Both the position numbers and the translations under genes were made by a program. From the NCBI RefSeq assembly GCF_000622325.1, contig NZ_JASE01000005.1:248001-312000 (forward strand): a DNA stretch of 64,000 nt. Reading direction: 5' to 3'. Positions 32,930 through 43,429 of the stretch are shown here, piece by piece. Numbering within the stretch: the first letter of the stretch is position 1; the number at the start of each line of letters is the position of its first letter. The notes beneath the pieces are model-generated. The model saw nothing but the letters and a program-made list of their open reading frames with translations. It did not search any database and was not told the DNA's origin. This stretch comes from Sulfitobacter geojensis (GTDB lineage Bacteria > Pseudomonadota > Alphaproteobacteria > Rhodobacterales > Rhodobacteraceae).

Positions 32930-35885
32930 TTCGACCGACCAGCCGCGCGTTTTTGGCGTTAGCCCCGGCGTGGACTTTCCCCAAGCGCTGGTTGACGGAT
33001 TGCGCCAAAAACTGTCGGGCCAGCCCCCCGAAGCCATTGCGCGGGTCGATCTGATTGTGAACACCCGCCGGATGGCGCGGCGCCTGCGAGAGATATTTGA
33101 TGCAGGCCCCGCTGGATTTCTGCCCAACATCCGGCTTCTTGGCGATCTGGATACAATTGTTCCGGGCCAGACCTTGCCCGCCGCGACGCCGCCCTTGCGA
33201 CGTCGTCTTGAGTTGATACAGCTTGTATCGAAATTGATCACCGCGGACCCCAGCATTGCGCCGCGTGCCTCGCTTTATGCGCTGTCCGACAGCCTTGCCT
33301 CCCTGATTGATGAGATGCAGGGCGAAGGCGTGAGCGCGGAAGATATTGCGAATTTAGACGTCACGGATCAATCCGGCCACTGGGAGCGTGCAAAGCAGTT
33401 TCTGGACATCGCGAACACCTACCTAAGCGGGATGGATGCGGCGCCGGATGCACAGGCCCGCCAACGTCAATTGACACACATGATAGTGGCGCATTGGCAA
33501 GACCACCCGCCGCAGAATCCGGTTATTGTCGCAGGCTCGACAGGGTCGCGGGGCACAACGTCGTTGCTGATGCAAGCCGTCGCGCGATTGCCGCAAGGGG
33601 CGTTGATCCTGCCGGGGTACGATTTTGCCATGCCTCTTTCGCAATGGCCCGTCCTTAGCGGAAAAACACCGCCAGAGGATCATCCGCAATACCGTTTCTT
33701 TGATCTGATGCAAAAGTTGGATATTGATCCACCTCTGCAAAGCTGGACCCAAACGCCGCCCCCTTCATCTGCGCGCAATGCTCTTGTTTCGCTGTCACTG
33801 CGGCCTGCCCCTGTAACGGATACTTGGCTTAGCGAGGGACCGGACCTGAAAGACATCGACCTTGCCACCCAAGACCTGACACTGCTTGAGGCACCAACAC
33901 CACGTGTCGAAGCGCTGGCGATCGCGATGCGTTTGCGTAAAGCCGTCAATGATGGGCAGAAGGCGGCGTTGATTACACCAGACCGGATGCTAACACGGCA
34001 AGTGACTGCCGCATTGGACCGCTGGAATATCCTGCCGGACGACAGCGCGGGCACGCCACTTCATCTTTCGCCGCCCGGTCGGTTTTTGCGCCATATTGCA
34101 GCATTGTTTCTACGCAAACTCGATGCAGAAGCCTTGTTGGTTTTGCTGAAACATCCGCTGACCCATAGCGGTGAGGGGCGCAACCAGCACCAGTTGAATA
34201 CCCAACTTCTGGAAATGCGAATCCGCCGTGAGGGTCTGCCGTATCCTGACAGTGAGGGATTGTTGCAGGTCGGCACCAAGGCCGCGGACAAGATCGAAGA
34301 CAGCGCCAGCCGCGAAACGTTTATGGCGTGGGTGACGTGGGTTGGCGAAACATTTTGCGAATGTCCTGTTGATGCGGAAAAACCCCTGTCTGATTGGGTA
34401 ACGGGACACCTTGGCCTTGCCGAAAAGATTGCCGCCGGGCAGTCGGGCGACGACAAGCACGAGCTTTGGCAGAAAAAGGCCGGGCGCAAGGCCCGCGACA
34501 CCGTTGATGCTTTGGTTGAACATGCCGCACATGGCGGTGCGATGTCAGCCTCTGATTACAGCGATCTGATTGGTGCGTTGCTTTCGGCGGAGGAGGTGCG
34601 CGACCGCGATGCGCCGCATCCCGACGTCATGATCTGGGGTACGCTAGAAGCCCGCGTTCAGGGCGCGGATTTGGTGATCATGGGCGGGTTGAACGATGGG
34701 ACATGGCCCGAAGCGCCCCCGCCAGACCCTTGGTTGAACCGTCAGATGCGTCTTCAAGCAGGGATGTTGTTGCCCGAACGGCGCATCGGCCTGTCGGCGC
34801 ATGATTTCCAACAGGCCATTGCCGCCCCCGAGGTTTGGCTGACGCGGGCAATCCGTTCCGAAGAGGCCGAAACAGTGCCGTCGCGCTGGTTGAACAGGTT
34901 GCAAAACCTGATGAACGGATTGCCGAACGGGCAGGGGAAAACCGCGCTTAAGGCGATGCGCGAACGAGGGCAGTACTGGACCGGACAGGTGCGCGCCATC
35001 GAGGCGTTCGACCGTGTCGCCCCCGCGCCGCGTCCGTCGCCACGGCCACCCGTGATCGCGCGGCCCCACGCCCTGTCGGTGACGGAGATCAAACGTTTGA
35101 TCCGTGATCCCTATGCAATTTACGCAAAACACACTTTGCGCCTGCGCCCGATTGATCCGCTGGTACAATCGCCCGACGCGCCTGTTCGCGGGATTATCGT
35201 TCACAAGATCATGGAGCTGTTCATTAAATCGGTACGCGACGACCCCGACCGCCTGAACCGCGACCATCTGATCAAGATTACCCAAGAGGTGTTGAAAAAC
35301 GAGGTGCCCTGGCCCGCCGCGCGGTTGATGTGGCAGGCCCGCGTGGAACGGATCGCCGACTGGTTCGTCAAGAACGAACAGGAACGCCAAAAGTTCGCAA
35401 CGCCAATGTTGTTCGAAGAAGCGGCCAAGGGTGTGCATGAATTCAAGGATCTGGGTTTCAGGCTAAAGGGGTTTGCCGACCGGATTGACCGGACCGAATT
35501 TGGCGATGTGTTGATATATGACTACAAGACAGGCAACCCGCCCAGCGCCAAGGAACAGAAGTTCTTTGACAAACAATTACTGCTTGAGGCGGCCATGATC
35601 GAAGAAGGCGGATTTGAAAACGTAGGCGTGGCGACGGTCGCAAATGCGGTATTCATCGGATTGGGCAGCAGTCCAAGAGAGGTCGCCGCGCCTTTGGACG
35701 ATGAACCGCCCGCCGCGGTCCTTGCCGGTCTGCATACGCTGATCGAAACCTACCTGTCCGCCCAGCAGGGTTTCACCGCGCGCCGCCTTGTTAAAACCGA
35801 GGACATCGCCGGAGATTACGATCAACTGGCGCGGTTCGGGGAATGGGATGGCACGACGCCTGCAACACCGGAAGATTTGACATGA
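32922..35885 (+). CDS. addB: Double-strand break repair protein AddB
   Basis: The AddB subunit of the AddAB helicase-nuclease that resects DNA double-strand breaks and recognises Chi. The 987-residue alphaproteobacterial form has a degenerate helicase core and a C-terminal RecB-type nuclease with IYDYKTGNP (D867-K869) and downstream KQLLLEAAM. I see no four-cysteine iron-sulfur pattern around the nuclease, as expected for this branch. ATG 32922 overlaps murU, and the TGA overlaps the addA ATG, so subunit ratios are likely set by coupled translation. Confidence 0.92.
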   Translation: MFDSTDQPRVFGVSPGVDFPQALVDGLRQKLSGQPPEAIARVDLIVNTRRMARRLREIFDAGPAGFLPNIRLLGDLDTIVPGQTLPAATPPLRRRLELIQLVSKLITADPSIAPRASLYALSDSLASLIDEMQGEGVSAEDIANLDVTDQSGHWERAKQFLDIANTYLSGMDAAPDAQARQRQLTHMIVAHWQDHPPQNPVIVAGSTGSRGTTSLLMQAVARLPQGALILPGYDFAMPLSQWPVLSGKTPPEDHPQYRFFDLMQKLDIDPPLQSWTQTPPPSSARNALVSLSLRPAPVTDTWLSEGPDLKDIDLATQDLTLLEAPTPRVEALAIAMRLRKAVNDGQKAALITPDRMLTRQVTAALDRWNILPDDSAGTPLHLSPPGRFLRHIAALFLRKLDAEALLVLLKHPLTHSGEGRNQHQLNTQLLEMRIRREGLPYPDSEGLLQVGTKAADKIEDSASRETFMAWVTWVGETFCECPVDAEKPLSDWVTGHLGLAEKIAAGQSGDDKHELWQKKAGRKARDTVDALVEHAAHGGAMSASDYSDLIGALLSAEEVRDRDAPHPDVMIWGTLEARVQGADLVIMGGLNDGTWPEAPPPDPWLNRQMRLQAGMLLPERRIGLSAHDFQQAIAAPEVWLTRAIRSEEAETVPSRWLNRLQNLMNGLPNGQGKTALKAMRERGQYWTGQVRAIEAFDRVAPAPRPSPRPPVIARPHALSVTEIKRLIRDPYAIYAKHTLRLRPIDPLVQSPDAPVRGIIVHKIMELFIKSVRDDPDRLNRDHLIKITQEVLKNEVPWPAARLMWQARVERIADWFVKNEQERQKFATPMLFEEAAKGVHEFKDLGFRLKGFADRIDRTEFGDVLIYDYKTGNPPSAKEQKFFDKQLLLEAAMIEEGGFENVGVATVANAVFIGLGSSPREVAAPLDDEPPAAVLAGLHTLIETYLSAQQGFTARRLVKTEDIAGDYDQLARFGEWDGTTPATPEDLT

Positions 35886-38800
35886 TCCTCAACGATGCCA
35901 CCCGCGCCCAGATCGAAGCCGCGCGACCTGATGCCTCTACATGGCTTGGCGCAAATGCGGGATCGGGCAAAACACGCGTCCTGACAGACAGGGTGGCCCG
36001 TTTGCTGCTAAACGGTGTCGAGCCGCAACATATCCTGTGCCTGACCTATACCAAAGCGGCCGCGTCCGAGATGCAGAACCGCCTGTTTAAACGGCTGGGC
36101 GAATGGGCGATGCTGCGCGATGTTGACCTAAGGGAGGCCATGGCGGACCTTGGGGTTGGTGGTGTCCTTGACGAAGAACAGTTGCGCAAGGCCCGGACGC
36201 TGTTTGCGCTGGCCATTGAGACACCCGGTGGCCTGAAAATTCAGACGATCCACTCGTTCTGCGCGTCTCTGTTGCGGCGTTTTCCGCTTGAAGCAGGGGT
36301 CAGCCCGCAGTTTTCGGAAATCGAAGATCGCGCCGCTGATCTGCTGCGCGCCGACATTGTCGACGAGATGTCAGAAGGGCCCGACGCCCGCTTGATCAGC
36401 AATATTGCCCGATTTTATACGGGCGAGGATTTTGGAAAGCTCACGAAACGTATCGTTGGTATGCGGGAGGGGTTCAGCACGCCTGTAACGCGGGGCGACA
36501 TCCTCGCCGGATTGGGTCAGCCCTCTGATCTTGATGCCCAAACGGTCGAGGCCTGTGTGTTTCTTGGTGGTGAAGCTGAACTGATCGCCGCGATCGTTCC
36601 GCATTTATTGGCCAAGGGCGGGAATGACCAGAAAGCCGGCATAAGGTTACAAGACATCACCGCAATGAATATGGCGGTTTTGCCCGAGTTAGAGAGTATT
36701 TTTCTTACAGGAAGCGGTGCCAAATCGCCGTTCACAGCAAAGATCGGCAGCTTTCCAACCAAAGCCACGCAAGCGATCCTTGGTACCTTGATGGACCCGC
36801 TTGAAGCCTTGATGTTGCGGGTTGAGGACTCGCGTAATGCCCGGTTGTCCCTTCAAGCAGCAGAGAAAGGCGAGGCGCTGCATCAGTTTGCGCAGACCTT
36901 TCTTGCCCGCTATGCCAACGCCAAACAAATCCGCGGCTGGCTGGATTTTGACGATCTGATCCTGCGTGCCCGCGCATTGTTGCAAGACGAAAGAGTTGCG
37001 GCTTGGGTGCTGTACCGCATCGACGGCGGGATCGACCATATTCTGGTGGACGAAGCACAGGATACCTCGCCCCACCAATGGGACATCATCGAGCTGCTGG
37101 CAGATGAGTTTTACAGCGGATCAGGCGCGCGCACCGAGGTTGCCCGCACATTGTTCGTGGTGGGGGACAAGAAACAGTCGATCTATTCCTTTCAGGGTGC
37201 TGACCCACTTGAGTTTGATCGCAAAAGCCTGTCCTTCGAGGCCAAGATCAAAGCCGCAGATCAGGTGTTCCAGCACCGCAGTCTTGATTATTCATTCCGG
37301 TCCTCGAATGCGATTTTGCGCTTTGTAGACACCATCTTTGATCCAACCCGCCGTGCGGAGTTTGACCGGCAAAGCCAGCATATCGCGTTCAAGGACACCT
37401 TGCCGGGGCGGGTTGACCTGTGGCCGGTTGTAGCCAAGGCCGAACCGGACGAAGACCGGCCATGGACTGACCCGCTGGACCGCCGCTCCGAGCAGCACCA
37501 TACGGTCATTCTGGCCGAACAGATCGCGGCACAGATCAAGGAACTGACTGACCCCGAAAACCCGTCATATATTCCCGATGACGGGGCCACGCAGGGAACT
37601 CTGATCAGGCGTCCCATCCGTGCCGGTGATTTCCTTATTCTCGTGCAACGGCGCTCTGCGCTTTTTGCCGAAATCATCCGTGCGTGCAAAGCAGCGGGCC
37701 TGCCGATTGCCGGCGCTGACAGGTTGAAAGTCGGGGCTGAACTGGCGGTCAAGGATCTGGCGGCGTTGCTGTCATTTCTTGCCACACCGGACGACAACCT
37801 GTCGCTTGCGACAGCGCTGAAATCGCCACTTTTCGGTTGGTCCGAGCAAGACCTGTTTGAACTGGCCCACAAGCGGATCACTTCAAGTCTCACACGGGCA
37901 ATGCGCGACCGTAAGGAAGAGTATTGGGACACATTGAACGTACTGAATGACCTGCGCGGGCAGGTCGATTTCCTGCGCCCCTATGATCTGATCGAACGCA
38001 TCCTGACACGTCATGGCGGGCGGGAAAAACTCTTGGCAAGATTGGGACCGGAGGCAGAGGACGGGATCAACGCGATGCTGACCCAAGCGCTTGCATACGA
38101 GCGCAACGATATTCCTAGCCTGACAGGTTTTATCGAATGGATGCAAACCGATGATCTTGAAATCAAGCGGCAGATTGACAGCGCGTCAAACCAGATCAGG
38201 GTGATGACAGTGCACGGCTCCAAGGGGCTTGAGGCACCGATTGTAATCCTGCCGGATACGGGGCGACGCGACATCGTGATCAAAGACGAGATCGTCGAGA
38301 TAGACGAAACGCCGGTCTGGAAACCCGCCGCAGCTGATTTGCCCGAAGCGATGCGCGCCACGCTGGACGGAATGAAAGATGCCCAATATGCCGAGCGGCT
38401 GCGGCTGCTCTATGTTGCGATGACACGGGCCGAAAAATGGCTGATGATCGCGGCGGCGGGCGATTTGTCCAAAGACAAAACCGACTGGTATCAAATTGCC
38501 GAAGACGCGATGGATCATGTGAATGGCGTCGAGGTTGGCAGCAGCGGCATCAGACGGTTTGAAGAAGGCGATTGGAACGGTCTGGAAATCGTAGCGCAAG
38601 AGACAAAGACAGTTGATACGCCCATATTAGAGACCACTTTTGAACAGGCGTTACCAATTTTCTCGCATGAGAAGACTGTGTTTTCGCCATCAGATCTGGG
38701 TGGGAAAAAAGCACTGGCTGGCGCGCTGGGTGAGGAAAGCGAACAGGCGATGGCCTATGGCACCTTGGTGCACGGGTTGCTTGAAACACTACCCGGATTG

Positions 38801-39262
38801 AGCGAACCGGCATTTTCGAACGCGGCACGTCATCTGACCCAAGGCGTCGCACCCGAAGATGCAGCGCAAGCGATTGCAGAAGTTAAGCGCGTTCTGGATG
38901 CCCCGTCGGTTGCGCGGGTATTTGCATCCGGCACCCTAACCGAAGTGCCGGTAACCGCCGACGTTGCGGGCACACGTTTACACGGGATCATCGACCGGCT
39001 GGTGATCGAAGGGGATCGTGCCCTTTTGATTGATTATAAAACAAACCGCACCGTTCCCGACACGCCTGCCAGTTGTCCCGATGGTATTCTGCGGCAAATG
39101 GGCGCTTATGCCGCTATGCTTGCGCAGATTTACCCTGACAAGCAGATCGAAACGGCGGTCTTATGGACAGCCAACGCGACACTGATGCCCTTGCCGCACG
39201 ATCTTGTGACAAAGGCACTTGCACTGTCACCCTACCTTGACGCCGCGCATGAGCGTTCATAG
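35882..39262 (+). CDS. addA: Double-strand break repair helicase AddA
   Basis: The UvrD-type 3'-5' helicase and nuclease subunit of AddAB. The 1126-residue chain shows Walker A GANAGSGKT (23-31), motif Ia LCLTYTKAAASEM, Walker B ILVDEAQD (DEAQ from 390), motif III VGDKKQSIYSFQGA, VMTVHGSKGLEAPIV, and the C-terminal nuclease motif LIDYKTNR. All catalytic elements are intact. ATG 35882 overlaps the addB stop. The gene ends 35 bp before trxA, whose own GGAG site is visible. Together with addB this indicates no RecBCD in this lineage. Confidence 0.95.
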   Translation: MILNDATRAQIEAARPDASTWLGANAGSGKTRVLTDRVARLLLNGVEPQHILCLTYTKAAASEMQNRLFKRLGEWAMLRDVDLREAMADLGVGGVLDEEQLRKARTLFALAIETPGGLKIQTIHSFCASLLRRFPLEAGVSPQFSEIEDRAADLLRADIVDEMSEGPDARLISNIARFYTGEDFGKLTKRIVGMREGFSTPVTRGDILAGLGQPSDLDAQTVEACVFLGGEAELIAAIVPHLLAKGGNDQKAGIRLQDITAMNMAVLPELESIFLTGSGAKSPFTAKIGSFPTKATQAILGTLMDPLEALMLRVEDSRNARLSLQAAEKGEALHQFAQTFLARYANAKQIRGWLDFDDLILRARALLQDERVAAWVLYRIDGGIDHILVDEAQDTSPHQWDIIELLADEFYSGSGARTEVARTLFVVGDKKQSIYSFQGADPLEFDRKSLSFEAKIKAADQVFQHRSLDYSFRSSNAILRFVDTIFDPTRRAEFDRQSQHIAFKDTLPGRVDLWPVVAKAEPDEDRPWTDPLDRRSEQHHTVILAEQIAAQIKELTDPENPSYIPDDGATQGTLIRRPIRAGDFLILVQRRSALFAEIIRACKAAGLPIAGADRLKVGAELAVKDLAALLSFLATPDDNLSLATALKSPLFGWSEQDLFELAHKRITSSLTRAMRDRKEEYWDTLNVLNDLRGQVDFLRPYDLIERILTRHGGREKLLARLGPEAEDGINAMLTQALAYERNDIPSLTGFIEWMQTDDLEIKRQIDSASNQIRVMTVHGSKGLEAPIVILPDTGRRDIVIKDEIVEIDETPVWKPAAADLPEAMRATLDGMKDAQYAERLRLLYVAMTRAEKWLMIAAAGDLSKDKTDWYQIAEDAMDHVNGVEVGSSGIRRFEEGDWNGLEIVAQETKTVDTPILETTFEQALPIFSHEKTVFSPSDLGGKKALAGALGEESEQAMAYGTLVHGLLETLPGLSEPAFSNAARHLTQGVAPEDAAQAIAEVKRVLDAPSVARVFASGTLTEVPVTADVAGTRLHGIIDRLVIEGDRALLIDYKTNRTVPDTPASCPDGILRQMGAYAAMLAQIYPDKQIETAVLWTANATLMPLPHDLVTKALALSPYLDAAHERS

Positions 39263-39297
39263 GTTCGCCCTAACGCAATTCTCAGCAGGAGAGCCTC

Positions 39298-39618
39298 ATG
39301 GCCACGCTCGCAGTTACAGACGACACATTCGACACCGAAGTAAAGAATTCCGACATCCCCGTTGTGGTGGATTTTTGGGCAGAATGGTGCGGCCCGTGTA
39401 AACAGATCGGGCCGTCCCTTGAGGAGCTGTCCGCCGAGATGGACGGCAAGGTCAAGATCGTCAAAGTGAACGTGGACGAGAACCCGAATTCCCCCGCCCA
39501 GATGGGTGTGCGCGGCATTCCGGCGCTGTTCATCTTCAAGAACGGTGAAGTCGTTTCAAACATGGCCGGCGCCAAACCAAAGGCAGCGCTGCAAAGCTGG
39601 ATCGAAGAGTCCATCTAA
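39298..39618 (+). CDS. trxA: Thioredoxin
   Basis: A 106-residue cytoplasmic thioredoxin that reduces disulfides for ribonucleotide reductase, methionine sulfoxide reductases and others. Active site WCGPC has C31 and C34; cis-proline is in [18 protein letters not shown] precedes ATG 39298. It is the last gene of the tsaE-to-trxA run, ending at a clear hairpin. Confidence 0.96.
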   Translation: MATLAVTDDTFDTEVKNSDIPVVVDFWAEWCGPCKQIGPSLEELSAEMDGKVKIVKVNVDENPNSPAQMGVRGIPALFIFKNGEVVSNMAGAKPKAALQSWIEESI

Positions 39619-39641
39619 GCCTTCTACCTGATTTCAAGACA

Positions 39642-39672
39642 ACAAGGGCGTCCCACATAGGGGCGCCCTTGT
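39642..39672 (+). terminator. Hairpin terminator after trxA
   Basis: ACAAGGGCG (39642-39650) pairs perfectly with CGCCCTTGT (39664-39672), and the loop can add CCC/GGG pairs. Only GCGTTTG follows, so the T-tract is weak, but the position between trxA and hslV fits a terminator. Confidence 0.65.
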
Positions 39673-39721
39673 GCGTTTGAGCCCCGAACGCCATATAACA
39701 AACCAACAAAAGGAGCCCCGC

Positions 39722-40279
39722 ATGACACGAGACGAATTCCCCGGCTGGCACGGCACCACGATCATCGGTGTAAAGAAAGACGGTGAGGTGGTGATTGCCG
39801 GCGACGGTCAGGTCAGCCTTGGTCAAACCGTGATCAAGGGCACTGCACGCAAGGTACGGCGGCTGTCGCCGGGCGGTTTCGATGTGGTCGCGGGGTTTGC
39901 CGGATCGACTGCGGATGCCTTTACCTTGCTGGAACGGCTTGAGGCCAAGCTGGAGGCGACACCCGGGCAGCTCGCTCGTGCAAGTGTCGAGCTGGCAAAG
40001 GACTGGCGCACCGACAAATACCTGCAAAAGCTGGAGGCAATGTTGATTGTCACCGACGGGACGGAGTTGTTGATCATCACCGGCGCCGGCGATGTTCTGG
40101 AACCGGAACATAACGTCGCGGCCATCGGGTCCGGCGGAAACTATGCGCTGGCGGCGGCACGTGGCATGATGGACAGCGACCGCAACGCCGAAACAGTCGC
40201 ACGTGACGCAATGGCTATTGCATCCGACATTTGCGTCTACACCAACGGAAATCTGACCGTGGAGAAAATTTCCAAATGA
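39722..40279 (+). CDS. hslV: ATP-dependent protease subunit HslV
   Basis: The proteasome-like peptidase of the HslUV (ClpQY) complex. The 185-residue protein has a short propeptide, FPGWHG, before the catalytic N-terminal threonine (T12 of [19 protein letters not shown]), as is normal in alphaproteobacteria. Later family marks are [22 protein letters not shown] and [18 protein letters not shown] precedes ATG 39722. The stop overlaps the hslU ATG by 4 bp. Confidence 0.96.
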   Translation: MTRDEFPGWHGTTIIGVKKDGEVVIAGDGQVSLGQTVIKGTARKVRRLSPGGFDVVAGFAGSTADAFTLLERLEAKLEATPGQLARASVELAKDWRTDKYLQKLEAMLIVTDGTELLIITGAGDVLEPEHNVAAIGSGGNYALAAARGMMDSDRNAETVARDAMAIASDICVYTNGNLTVEKISK

Positions 40280-41583
40280 CTGATCTGACACCCCGCGAAA
40301 TCGTTTCGGAACTGGACCGGTTCATCATCGGGCAAAACGATGCCAAGCGCGCTGTTGCCGTTGCGCTGCGCAACCGCTGGCGGCGCAAACAACTGTCCGA
40401 CGATCTGCGCGACGAGGTCTATCCAAAGAACATCCTGATGATCGGGCCCACCGGTGTTGGCAAAACCGAAATCAGCCGGCGCTTGGCTAAACTCGCCCGC
40501 GCGCCGTTTCTTAAGGTTGAGGCGACGAAATTTACCGAAGTCGGCTATGTCGGGCGGGATGTGGAGCAAATCATTCGCGATCTGGTCGACAACGCCATTG
40601 CAATGACCCGCGAACACATGCGCGAAGATGTGAAGGTCAAGGCCCATAAGGCCGCAGAGGAACGCGTGATTGATGCGATTGCAGGTGCGGAAGCGCGCGA
40701 TGGCACACGCGATATGTTCCGCAAAAAGCTGAAAGACGGATTGCTGGACGATACGATGATCGAACTGGAGGTCGCCGAAACCGCCAGCCCCTTTCCCATG
40801 ATGGATATACCGGGGCAGCCGGGCATGGGCGCGGGGATGATGAATCTTGGCGATCTGTTTGGCAAGGCCATGGGCGGACGCACCACAAAGAAACGCCTGT
40901 CGGTCGCTGAAAGCTATGAAATCCTGATCGGTGAAGAAGCGGACAAGCTGCTTGATGATGAAACCGTGACCAAGGCAGCCATCGAAGCGGTAGAGCAGAA
41001 CGGGATCGTGTTTCTTGACGAAATCGACAAGGTCTGCGCGCGCTCCGACGCCCGTGGCGGCGATGTCAGCCGCGAAGGTGTGCAGCGCGATTTGCTGCCG
41101 CTGATCGAGGGGACAACCGTCAGCACCAAACACGGGCCGGTAAAGACGGATCATGTGCTGTTCATCGCGTCAGGCGCATTCCACATTGCAAAACCGTCCG
41201 ATTTGTTGCCCGAATTGCAGGGACGTCTGCCCATTCGAGTAGAATTGCGCGCGCTGACCGAAGAGGATTTTGTGCGTATTCTGACGGAAACCGACAATGC
41301 GCTGACGCTGCAATATACTGCGCTGATGGGTACCGAAGAGGTCACCGTCAACTTCACCGATGACGGCATTGCCGCGTTGGCCAAAATCGCGGCGGACGTG
41401 AACCAATCGGTCGAAAACATTGGTGCACGCCGGCTTTACACCGTGATGGAGCGTGTGTTTGAAGAACTGTCGTTCAGCGCCCCGGACCGGTCAGGCGATG
41501 TGATCGAGGTCAACGCAGCCTTCGTGGATCAGAACCTTGGTGCGCTCAGCAAATCCGCTGACCTCAGCCGCTACGTGCTTTAG
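40276..41583 (+). CDS. hslU: ATP-dependent protease ATPase subunit HslU
   Basis: The AAA+ unfoldase that feeds substrates to HslV. The 435-residue protein starts [17 protein letters not shown], has Walker [10 protein letters not shown], Walker [11 protein letters not shown], the pore loop in the [12 protein letters not shown] block, the I-domain (about 110-235), and the C-terminal [15 protein letters not shown] tail, whose last residues dock into HslV. Length is normal. It is co-translated with hslV and followed by a 10-bp-stem hairpin that also covers the start of the next gene. Confidence 0.96.
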   Translation: MTDLTPREIVSELDRFIIGQNDAKRAVAVALRNRWRRKQLSDDLRDEVYPKNILMIGPTGVGKTEISRRLAKLARAPFLKVEATKFTEVGYVGRDVEQIIRDLVDNAIAMTREHMREDVKVKAHKAAEERVIDAIAGAEARDGTRDMFRKKLKDGLLDDTMIELEVAETASPFPMMDIPGQPGMGAGMMNLGDLFGKAMGGRTTKKRLSVAESYEILIGEEADKLLDDETVTKAAIEAVEQNGIVFLDEIDKVCARSDARGGDVSREGVQRDLLPLIEGTTVSTKHGPVKTDHVLFIASGAFHIAKPSDLLPELQGRLPIRVELRALTEEDFVRILTETDNALTLQYTALMGTEEVTVNFTDDGIAALAKIAADVNQSVENIGARRLYTVMERVFEELSFSAPDRSGDVIEVNAAFVDQNLGALSKSADLSRYVL

Positions 41584-41598
41584 GGCTTTTCATTCCCG

Positions 41599-41627
41599 GC
41601 CCATCCTGAGACCAAGACAGGATGGGC
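41599..41627 (+). terminator. hslU terminator that covers the MFS start codon
   Basis: GCCCATCCTG (41599-41608) pairs perfectly with CAGGATGGGC (41618-41627), with a 9-nt loop, followed by TACTTTTC. The proposed ATG of the MFS gene (41622) lies within the 3' arm. Confidence 0.6.
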
Positions 41628-42839
41628 TACTTTTCATTTCTTCGTACGAACTGGCTGTTTTTGCTGGCTGGCTTTCTGCTGACATTCACGTCGTCTTATG
41701 GACAAACCTATTTCATTTCGCTGTTCGCGGGTGAGATCAAAACCGATTTTGGCCTGAGTGACGGACAATGGGGCGGCATCTATACCATCGGCACGACCAT
41801 GTCGGCGGTTGCGATGATCTGGGCCGGTGTATTGACGGACAAGTTTCGCGTACGTGCGCTCGCGATTGGCGTGATGCTCTCGCTTGCAGCAGCCTGTGTT
41901 GCTATGGCGCTGAACACGTCCTGGGTGCTGTTGATCGTGGTTATTTTCGCGCTGCGTCTGTCGGGGCAGGGGATGATGTCGCAACTAGGCGCTGTCGCTA
42001 TGGTGCGCTGGTTCGAGGCCAATCGCGGCAAGGCGCTTTCGCTGTCCTCGACCGGTTTCGCGGCGGGGCAGGCCATTCTACCGATTGTTTTTGTCGCGCT
42101 GTTTGCCGTCACCTCTTGGCGCGCGCTTTGGCTTTTGGCCGCCGCAATCGTTGTGCTGACGATCCCCCTTCTGGTGATGTTGCTGCGTCAGGAACGCACC
42201 CCACAATCCATGGCGCAGGAAACCCAGATTGCAGGAATGTACGGGCGTCACTGGAGCAGGGCGGAAATGCTGCGCTCGGGGCTGTTTGTCCTGATGATCC
42301 CGCTGATTGTCGGCCCTGCGGCTTGGGGAACTGCGCTTTTCTTTCAGCAGGTGCATCTGGCGCAGGTTAAAGGGTGGGAACTGGTCGCCTATGTGGCCTT
42401 GATGCCGGTTTATACGGTGTCGACAATCGCCACGACCTTTGCGTCAGGCTGGGCGATTGACCGCTACGGGGTTAGCCGCATCGTGCCGTTCCAGATGCTG
42501 CCCTTTGCGCTTAGTTTTGCGGTACTGGCGTTTGCCGATACGATTTTTATGGCCGGACTTGGGCTGGTCATCTTTGGTATGGGGCAGGGGTTGCAAGGCA
42601 CAGCAACGTCGACCTTTTGGGCCGAGTATTACGGCACGCGCCACATCGGCGCGATCAAGTCTGTTGCCGCTGCATTGATGGTGTTCGGTTCTGCGATTGG
42701 GCCCGGGGTAACTGGAGCGTTAATTGACCTAGGGATTGATTTTCCCAACCAGATGTTGCCGATTTCTATCTACTACGTGATCGCTGCTGGCCTCGCCGCT
42801 TATGGCATCAAACGTTATCAATCGACACTTGGACGCTAA
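41622..42839 (+). CDS. MFS transporter
   Basis: A 405-residue major facilitator superfamily protein with about twelve hydrophobic segments. After segment 2 is the MFS loop AGVLTDKFRVRAL, and the start LLAGFLLTFTSSYGQTYFISLFAGE is typical of the oxalate/formate-antiporter-like and NarK-like branches. Substrate is unknown. The only good start, ATG 41622, lies inside the 3' arm of the hslU hairpin and lacks a spaced Shine-Dalgarno site. The stop overlaps the converging Smr gene by 4 bp. Weak or conditional translation is possible. Confidence 0.85.
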   Translation: MGYFSFLRTNWLFLLAGFLLTFTSSYGQTYFISLFAGEIKTDFGLSDGQWGGIYTIGTTMSAVAMIWAGVLTDKFRVRALAIGVMLSLAAACVAMALNTSWVLLIVVIFALRLSGQGMMSQLGAVAMVRWFEANRGKALSLSSTGFAAGQAILPIVFVALFAVTSWRALWLLAAAIVVLTIPLLVMLLRQERTPQSMAQETQIAGMYGRHWSRAEMLRSGLFVLMIPLIVGPAAWGTALFFQQVHLAQVKGWELVAYVALMPVYTVSTIATTFASGWAIDRYGVSRIVPFQMLPFALSFAVLAFADTIFMAGLGLVIFGMGQGLQGTATSTFWAEYYGTRHIGAIKSVAAALMVFGSAIGPGVTGALIDLGIDFPNQMLPISIYYVIAAGLAAYGIKRYQSTLGR

Positions 42840-43429
42840 CGCTGGCGGCGCAGATAAACGTAATACGCCCCACCCCCACCGTGGCTGATGTGGGCCTGAC
42901 TGACCTGCAAAACTACAGATTTCAATGGCGCCATGCCCAGCCATTGCGGCACCTGATGGCGCAAGACGCCGTGGCGCACGGGGATTGGCCCGCCTTCGTC
43001 ACGTTGTTTGCCCTTGCCGGTGATCACCAGAACCAACCGCTTGCCAGCCTTATGCGAGGACAGGATGAACCGGCTTAGGGCTGGATGGGCGCGGTCCAGT
43101 GTCATGCCATGCAGATCAAGACGCCCTTCAGGTTTCAATTTGCCGCGTTTGAGTTTGCCAAACGCCTTTTGGTCCATCTGGACCGGCACATGTCGCATTT
43201 GATCGGGCAGGGACGGCGCCAGATCGTGCGTCGATTTTCGCGTTTTGCCAGTAGGTTTGCCCAATACAACTGATTTCGATTTGCGCAACACCGTCGGAGG
43301 CGGTTGTGGCGCGTCGATCTCGGCCACAAACAGCGATTTCAAATCCAGCTTTTCGGTGCGTTCGGTCACCTTGCGCCAAAGCGCCAGATCGTCGTCGTTT
43401 AAATGCCCGTGCTTGCGATGCCGCATCAA
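42836..43429 (-). CDS. Smr/MutS2-type domain protein
   Basis: A 197-residue protein with a basic N-terminus and a C-terminal Smr domain, a small nuclease-like fold found in MutS2 and in stand-alone proteins acting on nucleic acids. Family marks are RLDLHGMTLDRA (the LDLHG motif), LVITGKGKQ (the GxG-type TGKG) and the end HGGGGAYYVYLRR. The start (43429 or 43426) overlaps the mltA stop, placing it in an operon with the Tim44-like gene and mltA. Role in ribosome rescue or RNA cleavage is known for some Smr proteins, not shown here. Confidence 0.86.
   Translation of the reverse strand: MMRHRKHGHLNDDDLALWRKVTERTEKLDLKSLFVAEIDAPQPPPTVLRKSKSVVLGKPTGKTRKSTHDLAPSLPDQMRHVPVQMDQKAFGKLKRGKLKPEGRLDLHGMTLDRAHPALSRFILSSHKAGKRLVLVITGKGKQRDEGGPIPVRHGVLRHQVPQWLGMAPLKSVVLQVSQAHISHGGGGAYYVYLRRQR

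Noticed and set aside
34644..35438. 264-codon frame antisense to addB
   Set aside because: Shadow frame; addB motifs are intact on the plus strand.
40237..41154. 305-codon frame antisense to hslU
   Set aside because: hslU on the other strand is fully conserved; the antisense frame is a by-product of GC-rich third positions.
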